From the NCBI GenBank assembly GCA_036172665.1, contig CM069872.1:56220101-56284100 (forward strand): DNA of 64,000 bases. The letters run 5' to 3'. Shown here piece by piece: positions 58,301-64,000 of this stretch; position 1 is the stretch's first letter; each line of letters opens with the position of its first letter. Origin of the DNA: Prosopocoilus inquinatus (lineage: Eukaryota; Arthropoda; Insecta; Coleoptera; Lucanidae). The notes under the pieces were generated by a model. It made no database searches and was not told the DNA's origin. It saw only the letters and a program-made list of their open reading frames with translations. The position numbers and the translations under genes were made by a program.

Positions 58301-61300
58301 CACATCCCAACGATCGCCTTCGGCCTGTACTGCGCCCCCGTCTTGGGCTGGTGTTTAACGCCCCTGATACTATTCAACAAACACCAAGGAAAAGTAAACA
58401 ATGCCGATGCATTTTTAAACTTGATCGTAAGCACCGTAACGTACGGTGCTTACGTTTAACCTCAAAATTCAAGCATAAGTTTTTATCGAGCGATCAATTG
58501 AATTATTTTCCTTCAGAGTTGGGCCCCATGATTCGAAAACGTAGCGTGTCGTAAGCTGTCAGATAATCAACATTTGCAACGCCGGCTGTTAAAGTGAGGT
58601 TAGGTTCAATCGCTCAATCTCTTTTGATATTCAGATTACGGCGTGCAAGTAATTTCAGTAAGTACAAAAATTAATTAAACAAAATGGCGCTTACGATAGG
58701 CCAATTAATTAATTAAGAGCATTTATTAGGTATATACACATGAGGAGTTTTCGCTATCGCTGAGGTACGTTTCAAGAATCTCGGATACACCCAAACAGAG
58801 TTCGTGCTTTCCACTGCGTTCACTTTGTTTATTTTATTCTTCTCGCTTTAAACACAAGTGAAAGTCACATGAAATACGAAAGGAGAGAACGGGATAGAGT
58901 AAACGAACGCGGTTTTTAAATCTCCGCGAAACTTGTAATGTACCTCAGCGACAGCTTCGGCTTACCTCCTCCCTAATAAATCTGGTTATTCGTTTCAAAT
59001 CACTTTTGATGCAAGAAGTAAAAGTGAGACAAAGGGCGAAGAGAGCAGGCGGAACGAATTAATGAAGTGAAAAATTCAGTTGTTCACTCGTTACGTACAA
59101 TTGAAAGCAAAAAAAGTAGACAAAAAAACAGTTTCCTGTAATTACTTCTTCTTAAAATGGTATGATTGATTAAAAACGAATTCACAGATTTTATCAAAGT
59201 TTTATTAAACTTGCTGAATTTGAAAGCTTTTAAGTTATCTGTGAAATCGTCTTTAATCGGTACCATTTTGAGAAAAAATAATTACAGGAAACTGTTATTT
59301 GTCTACTTTCTTTGCATTTTTTTTTTCTTTTTTTAGAAAAATCCAACTGCCTACACCGATGTATTAATCCAGTTGCACTTGATGCGCTTCCTTTGGACCA
59401 TCATAATCACAGTCGGGGTTGGATTGGGGATACGTTCCATGTACATTCCGGTCGTGCCGATGATTTTCAACGTCTTCTTCCTCTTGGTCATCCACGTCTT
59501 CAAACTGCACAGATGTATGCCGCCGTGCAATGCGAAGAAGTACCAAACAATATAGAATTGTCACCACCTTTTATTTCAGATAAAATTTGGCCGCTCATTT
59601 ACTTGATCGGAACAATCTTGCCCACGATGCTGACCATGTACTTGGCTCACGAGCTACTCGCCCTCTTCATCCCCCTTTGCGGGCGATTCGGTTCCGGACT
59701 GAACCCGGAATTCATGATCGGCTTGTTCATTGTTTTGTTAACCGTATTAATTACGTACAACTTCGTAAGTTTAATGACGTTTTTGATGGGCTTGCGCACT
59801 CGAAATGTCTCCATCTCATTTCATTACATTAGGTTGAAACGAGACGAAGATACACCGAGTGCGCACTCGGCGCACATAATCAAAACACAATCGAAATATA
59901 AATAGAATTCTGTCTTTGTGACGTCACATCGTCTCTAGGCGACTATTTATTGCCGTTGCTAGGCAACGTGACCGTCACGAAAAAATAGAATTCTATCCGT
60001 CGTCATCCCTACACAGCTCGTTTTAGGTGCCCTTCATAGGCTTACTCAATCGGCCTTCCAATATTTTGTTCTTCTTGGGGGGAATCTTCCTGGCCGCCTT
60101 AATTGTCGTATGCACGCCCATGGGCTTTCCTTACAGCGGAGATCCCGACGCCCCCGCCGCCCAGAGGTTTCCGATTTTTGTGAGTCCGCTCGAGCAAAAA
60201 AAAAAATAATAATCACGCGCTCATTTGTTTTTCTTTTAAGCGCAGCACACGAACAGGGTGTTCCGAAATGAGGCGGGCGAGGTGGTCAAAAACGATTCCG
60301 GGTTTTACTTCCGGAGGATGGACTATAATTCTCCGGACAGCGTAAGGACGTACGTGGACGAAATCGACGAGGCCGTTCCCCTGAAGGAAGACTGTGAGGC
60401 GGCGTTGTTCTGTGGTCTTCCCGTCGTATATTCCAGGGATTTTGAAGAATTGTAATTATTATTTTTGTGATTAGTATGCGTAGGACTTGTTTGGGCGTTA
60501 TCCGGTACGAAGGACCAACGAGGGAATAAGGTGCAATTATCATTTATGAATAGTATACTAAGGACTTGTTTGGACGTTGTCCGGTACGAAGGACCAATGA
60601 AGGAATAACGTGCGTTTTCAAGCGAACGCCGCTTTCCCTGCGAGTTTCGCGAACACGTGACCGACGGATGTCAGGTCCAAACCGGGCCAATACACAGTCG
60701 AAAGCAAAAGATAATGACTGTAATTTTTCTTTTTTTTTTTAAAAAAAAAAAGGGACTTTAAATACGACTTTACAAGCGACATTGAAAGTTTTCAGATTGA
60801 ATAGGCTCAAAATAATTTTGGAGAAAGAAAAATTACAGGAACCTGTAATCGCCAAATATGTTTTTTGTTTGTTTCGACCGTAGTAGACTTGAGGAAAACA
60901 AAAGAAAAACGTTTCTTGTTCCAGAGAAAGCAACGTTTGGATACCTGCGGCGCCAGCTGTAATAAACGACGAACAAAAAGCCGTGTTAACCTTGAATTCC
61001 GTGAGCAACGTAAGAGATTCGATTTTGCGCTACAACTTCACAGTGTCGGGTTCGTTTCTGGTTCTTTTGTTTCTGCGAGCGAAAATGATAGTTCGATTAT
61101 AGGTCCTTCCGACATGGATATTTACTTGTCCCCGAAACCGGGCGCCAAATTTGTCGACACCAGCTTGAATCCGTTCGTTCCAACCGAGCAACCCCTGTGG
61201 AAAGACCGACCAACCCTCTACGTGCTGTATGTTCATGGGAAAGAGCCGGCGCCCTTGAATTTTTTCGTCGACTTTGAAGTCGCTCCGAACTGGAACCGCT

Positions 61301-61449
61301 CGGTGGTCGACATTGCAGTGACGGGGAAGTACGAGTACAGCAAAGCGAACCGATACACCGAACAGTTCAAACGGTTCTTGGGCAAGTTTCCTGATTGGAC
61401 TGTTTTTACCACGGTGGCTTTAGGCACTTACGAATCCTGGATTTATTAA
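55327..61449 (+). CDS. ERMP1: Endoplasmic reticulum metallopeptidase 1-like (M28 family)
   Basis: Membrane-anchored zinc aminopeptidase-like protein of the ER, peptidase family M28 (Fxna/ERMP1). Exons: 55327-55479, 55534-55876, 56175-56552, 57222-57521, 58167-58426, 59337-59514, 59580-59764, 60027-60179, 60246-60451, 60925-61049 and 61103-61449, totalling 2628 nt = 875 codons plus stop, close to the usual ~900. A TM segment spans about residues 15-40. Catalytic-domain marks: 'NAHFDTVPTSPG|GSDDG' (His157, Asp159 and the SDD), 'NGGEES' (catalytic Glu about 203), 'NLEATG' (Glu about 230), 'FRIFRDFGN' and 'QHSGDN' (His about 321). Several TMs and a luminal C-terminal domain follow ('EDCEAALFCGLP', 'VWIPAAP', 'YNFTVSG|PSDMDIYLSP'). 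The intron after 57521 has a GC donor (AG|GCAAGT). The TAA at 60453-60455 is intronic because the exon ends TT|GTAATT. AATAAA lies at 61458-61463. MITEs occupy several introns. Confidence 0.92.
55898..55952. repeat. ~55-bp hairpin in ERMP1 intron 2
   Basis: 'aaagtaggcaaccca' and 'tgggttgcctactttt' are perfect inverted repeats around a ~24-bp loop, starting 22 bp after the exon 2 donor. The 'taggcaacc' core is shared with the satellite at 46345-49200 and with sequences at about 56055 and 56760. Confidence 0.75.
56760..57177. mobile_element. Nested TIR element in ERMP1 intron 3
   Basis: The outer ends 'ataggcaaccca' (56760) and 'ggattgcctattcc' (57164) are inverted. Inner ends 'gaggtgctttctttcgctt' (56799) and 'agcgaaagaaagcacctt' (57097) are also inverted. 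A third inverted pair, 'gggcgcgttcagcgg' / 'ccgctgaacgcgccc', bounds 56970-57055. Interior blocks match 37900-38025 and 41690-41945. Confidence 0.75.
57522..58166. other. ERMP1 intron 4 (GC-AG) with repeat motif
   Basis: Begins GCAAGT and ends 'cttgcag'. Contains one copy of the 'cttgtaatgtaccccagcc' motif at 57607-57632. No other coding potential. Confidence 0.7.
58750..58960. mobile_element. ~200-bp MITE bounded by the 'gctgaggtac' motif
   Basis: The left end 'gctatcgctgaggtacg' with 'tttcaagaatctcgg' and the right end 'tctccgcgaaacttg' with 'gtacctcagcgacagc' are inverted repeats of about 30 bp. It lies in ERMP1 intron 5 (58427-59336) and shows that the dispersed 'gtacctcagcc' motif can act as a terminal repeat. 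Confidence 0.75.
59103..59315. mobile_element. ~210-bp MITE, 'ttacagtttcctgtaat' family (copy 2)
   Basis: Left end 'gaaagcaaaaaaagtagac' with 'acagtttcctgtaatt'; right end 'aattacaggaaactgt' with 'gtctactttctttgc'. It ends about 20 bp before exon 6 of ERMP1 and abuts the T-rich tract of that acceptor. Confidence 0.85.
59899..60012. mobile_element. ~114-bp MITE with CRE palindrome (copy 3) in ERMP1 intron 7
   Basis: Matches 40618-40741 and 41173-41309: 'aatagaattct', TGACGTCA, 'tcgtctctaggcgac', 'cgttgctaggcaacg' and 'aatagaattctat'. Its right end lies about 15 bp from the acceptor at 60026. Confidence 0.9.
60480..60620 (+). repeat. ~79-bp tandem duplication in ERMP1 intron 9
   Basis: 'ggacttgtttgggcgttatc' with 'cggtacgaaggaccaacga' at 60483 recurs with a few changes at 60562. 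Confidence 0.8.
60700..60878. mobile_element. ~180-bp MITE, 'ttacagtttcctgtaat' family (copy 3)
   Basis: Left end 'gaaagcaaaagataatgac' with 'tgtaatttttcttt', right end 'aaagaaaaattacagga' with 'acctgtaatcg'. More decayed than copies 1 and 2. Lies in ERMP1 intron 9, ahead of exon 10 (60925). Confidence 0.75.
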
Positions 61450-61536
61450 GACTCGATAATAAATTAAGTTTTTTGTTTTAATCTTCTCGTTACTAATCCG
61501 TGCTCCGAGCTTTTCTGTAAACCCCCAGCTAGCAAA

Positions 61537-61725
61537 CAAATGCTCTGAACAATTCAAACGGTTTTTGAGCGTGTTTCCTGATTGGACTGTTTTAAAAACA
61601 GGTGGCTTTAGAGTATTTACTAATCTTGGATTTATGAACACTCGATAATAAATTAGTTTTACGTTTTAATCTGTTCGTTTTTAATCCACGCTCCGTGCTT
61701 TTCTGTAAACCCCCCGGATAGCAAG
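61537..61725 (+). pseudogene. ERMP1: Tandem duplicate of the ERMP1 final-exon end and 3' UTR
   Basis: A ~188-bp copy of the region just upstream. 'caattcaaacggtttttgag' and 'tttcctgattggactgtttt' repeat the last coding residues (FKRFL, FPDWTVF). 'tggatttatgaacac' repeats the end but without the stop codon. AATAAA recurs at 61647-61652, followed by 'gcttttctgtaaacccc'. It is frameshifted by an inserted 'aaaaacag' and non-coding, but supplies a second possible poly(A) signal. Confidence 0.85.
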
Positions 61726-61965
61726 AACAAATTTTCTTTTTTTGGGCAAAATCCATCTTTAATTAAAAAGAAAGAAAAAAAAATGATAACAGATTAACAG
61801 TTATATACTTTCATTTGTTAAAGAAACTACTTCCGATACTGCCTGCCCGCTCAAGATTCCATTCAGTGTATAAAATATTTACAAAAAAAAAAAGAGAGAA
61901 AAGCATAACAATAGTTTGTGTTAAACAACAACAAAAAGAAAACATCGAATGCACACGTAGATTTT
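61726..61965. other. Convergent intergenic region
   Basis: The 3' flanks of ERMP1 (plus) and the HMG-box gene (minus) meet here. A-runs, no coding feature. The minus-strand poly(A) signal could not be fixed. Confidence 0.5.
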
Positions 61966-63758
61966 TTAATCGTTTAAATTGTATTCGTCGGTCTGGTTTA
62001 GGTCGGTTATTATGAACCAACTCGGCACCTGCCACAGGTGAAAGACCCTCAGCTCCATGTTCTTCTCCTGTTCCTTCAACAGGGCCATGTGTTTCTTGAA
62101 TCGGCTTTCGGTTTCCTTCAACGAGCAGAGCTGCTGGCAGAGCGCCAAGTATTTGTCCTTGGTTTCCTGGAGCCTGTTTTTTAAAGCCTTTATTTCTCTC
62201 TCTCTAACTGCAATTTAAAAAAGTGAAACCCTGCACCTGCGCCAACGTGCCAAATGGGGGCGGAAGCAAATACTCACGAGCTACGACGGCCATCAAGTTG
62301 GTTATAGAATCGGCGACTGATTGAGTCGATAGTGGTACGCTGTCGGGGTTGTTGCTCGAGCCGAAAGGTAAAGCGTCAAGACTAGATTCATCCAAAGAGG
62401 TGCTGAAAGAAATGCAACTTGTTGTTCCTACCGCATCAGTCTCGTAATCCGAGTTCAATTCTCGCGTTATGGCCCCGGCTATCGACTGTTGATGCTGGCG
62501 ACCTAGCAAGTGCTCGCGTTTATTGTGCAAATTGTGAAACCACTGGTCACAGGTTCTGCAATATAACTCTTCGTTATCTTCATCCTACAACAAAGTAGGA
62601 AAACATCACCACGCACTTTTAAATTATTTACAAACACATAAACGCATTTCCTATTTTATTATTATGAACTTTAAAACGCACAAAATAAGAGCAGAAGAAT
62701 CACTTTCATACTTACATCTATATCATCGGTTGCATCCATGTCACTTTCAGATAATACATTATACTTAGCTCGCTTTCTTCGTTTATTCGCCAAATACAAC
62801 TGGTAAGCACCGGACTGTCTGTATTGTCTAAATTCCTCCCTGTACCTCCTCTTCTCCTCCTCAGCCTTCTCCAAATACGGCCTCTTCTCCTCCAAACTCA
62901 AGCTCGACCACTTGTTCCCAATTAGCTTGGTCTTCTCGTGGAATGGCAAGTTGGAATCCTTAATCAGTTTGCGCTGATCGTTCAGGAATAAATTGTAACC
63001 GGTGGCGGGGGCCTTGGGCGGTAAATGCAAGAGCTCGGGTTTCCGCTTGCGCCCTTTCGGCCACCCCCCTCGCTTCTTAGCCGGCGGCTTGTGCGTCTCA
63101 TTCAGCTTCACCAGATCGACCTCCTGCGAGTGAGACTGCTCCTCGCTCTTAACATCACCGCCGGAACTCGTCGCTTCCGTATTCCCCGCGCTTATAATAA
63201 CGCTGCTCGCATCCGAATCCGAAACATTGGAGCTTATGTTTTCGGATTCGCTCGAGCCCGTGTTCGAGGAGGCATGCTTTAAATCGCTTATCGGAACTAT
63301 GGAAACCAGCTTGGTGCTCGTCGCACTCAAACAAGTTGCTTTGGCTTTGGGGTCCGGTTGGAGCTTCACCGTCAGGAATGTCGGCTTCAAGTCGTTTGTG
63401 TTGTTCACGATGCCGCTTACATCGCTCGATTCGCTTGTGAAGCCGTCGCTGTCGCCTATTACATCGTTGGACTGGGACTGTATTGACACGACCGTGCTGC
63501 TGCTTGTTTTATGTTGCAAGCAGCCTTTGTTTTGTTGCAAAAGCAACTGCGCCGCGACGTTCTGCAGGTCCTCCACGGACAAGTTCAGATTCGACGAGAG
63601 TGCATCGTTCAACGACATGCACACCAGGCTGTAAGTCAACCGAGAGAATCCCATGGATGGTTTTGGATTTTCTCTAACATTTCTTACCCTTTGCTCGTTT
63701 CGACGAGTATTCCGTTGCTTAGAAGGTCGTTCGCCTCGTCGGTGGTCGCAAAATCCAT
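61966..63758 (-). CDS. HMG-box and U1-type zinc-finger protein (HMG20A/B-like)
   Basis: Nuclear DNA-binding protein, 510 residues, in four minus-strand exons: 63688-63758, 62716-63628, 62278-62584 and 61966-62207. Joins are GT-AG with consistent phases and the total is 1533 nt. Layout: Ser/Asp-rich N-terminus; basic 'GGWPKGRKRK' at about 211-220, typical of the HMG20 group; one HMG box at about 228-295 ('PKAPATGYNLFLNDQRK', 'GNKWSSLSLEEKRPYLEKAE'); acidic linker; a C2H2 finger of the CX2CX12HX5H (matrin/U1) spacing at about 337-359 ('YCRTCDQWF ... HLLGRQH'); and a C-terminal coiled-coil region ('EIKALKNRLQETKDKYL', 'KKHMALLKEQEKNMELR'). HMG20 proteins work in LSD1/CoREST-type repression complexes; that role here is inference. 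The ATG at 63758 gives MDFATTDEANDLL. The zinc finger is not part of the vertebrate HMG20 layout as I know it. Confidence 0.88.
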
Positions 63759-64000
63759 TCTGCTAGTGGATTATCGAAGAACACATGTAATTTAAACCTA
63801 AAACTGAGGAATGAGAATAGCTTTGGTGGAAACACTACACCACTTCAGTGTACAGATTGCGCTCTAAATAAGTACTATACGAAGATTATGCGTACCTAAC
63901 ACGCCTAAAAAGTCAAGGTAATCCGAATAACGTAGTATTTTCATCATTAGTGCTTTATAACGTTAAAAAACATAATTTATTAATTTACAACCCGAGATTC
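63759..64000. other. Putative promoter region of the HMG-box gene
   Basis: Region upstream of the minus-strand start codon. No TATA box or other element could be assigned. No other gene seen to the window end. Confidence 0.4.

Noticed and set aside
60453..60455. Premature stop ending ERMP1 after exon 9
   Set aside because: The exon ends TT|GTAATT two bases earlier. Splicing to 60925 restores frame (EEL-ESNVWIPAAP) and the conserved C-terminal domain follows, so the TAA is intronic.

Overview
This is an AT-rich, repeat-rich piece of an animal nuclear genome, most likely an insect and plausibly a beetle. The evidence is GT-AG introns, two insect-type gustatory receptor loci with the C-terminal TYhhhhhQF motif, two SLC22-type organic cation transporters, a full-length ERMP1-type M28 metallopeptidase, an HMG-box protein, and many short terminal-inverted-repeat (MITE-like) elements. 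Nothing bacterial or viral was recognised. The beetle assignment is inference; insect is well supported by the gustatory receptors.

Layout. 1-3280: three tandem copies of a palindrome-rich unknown repeat plus an inverted fragment. 4183-5858 (minus) and 7816-10665 (minus): two tandem SLC22 paralogues with identical intron positions and phases. The first carries a single in-frame TGA where its sister has TGG. About 10.7-42.7 kb is a 32 kb region in which I recognise no protein gene. It holds a 273-bp tandem array that is a copy of an intron of the second SLC22 gene, a 1.5 kb Tc1/mariner-like non-autonomous element, several foldback elements, an 820-bp tandem duplication, a 190-335-bp tandem array, and an A-rich low-complexity domain. 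42.7-52.1 kb is a gustatory receptor locus: a first receptor module (two exons, no C-terminal exons found), a 12-subunit satellite array, a duplicated promoter with a broken start, and a second, complete four-exon receptor. 54.2-55.0 kb is a short tandem array. 55.3-61.4 kb (plus) is an 11-exon ERMP1-like gene of 875 codons whose reconstructed reading frame closes exactly. 62.0-63.8 kb (minus) is a four-exon HMG-box/U1-type zinc-finger gene of 510 residues, convergent with ERMP1.

The genes do not form one pathway. The two transporters are a tandem paralogue pair. The two receptor modules are probably one locus or a recent duplicate, and the exon phases allow the upstream module to splice to the downstream C-terminal exons. 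ERMP1 and the HMG-box gene are convergent neighbours.

The most interesting signals are: (1) the possible shared-3'-exon gustatory receptor locus; (2) the lone nonsense codon in the first SLC22 gene; (3) a ~110-bp repeat present twice that folds as a three-way junction with a compensatory base-pair change and a hammerhead-like core; (4) tandem arrays built from an intron with its splice donor; (5) several MITE families, one carrying CRE palindromes, inserted beside splice sites of ERMP1. All exon models and similarities were made by eye; no search or transcript data were available.
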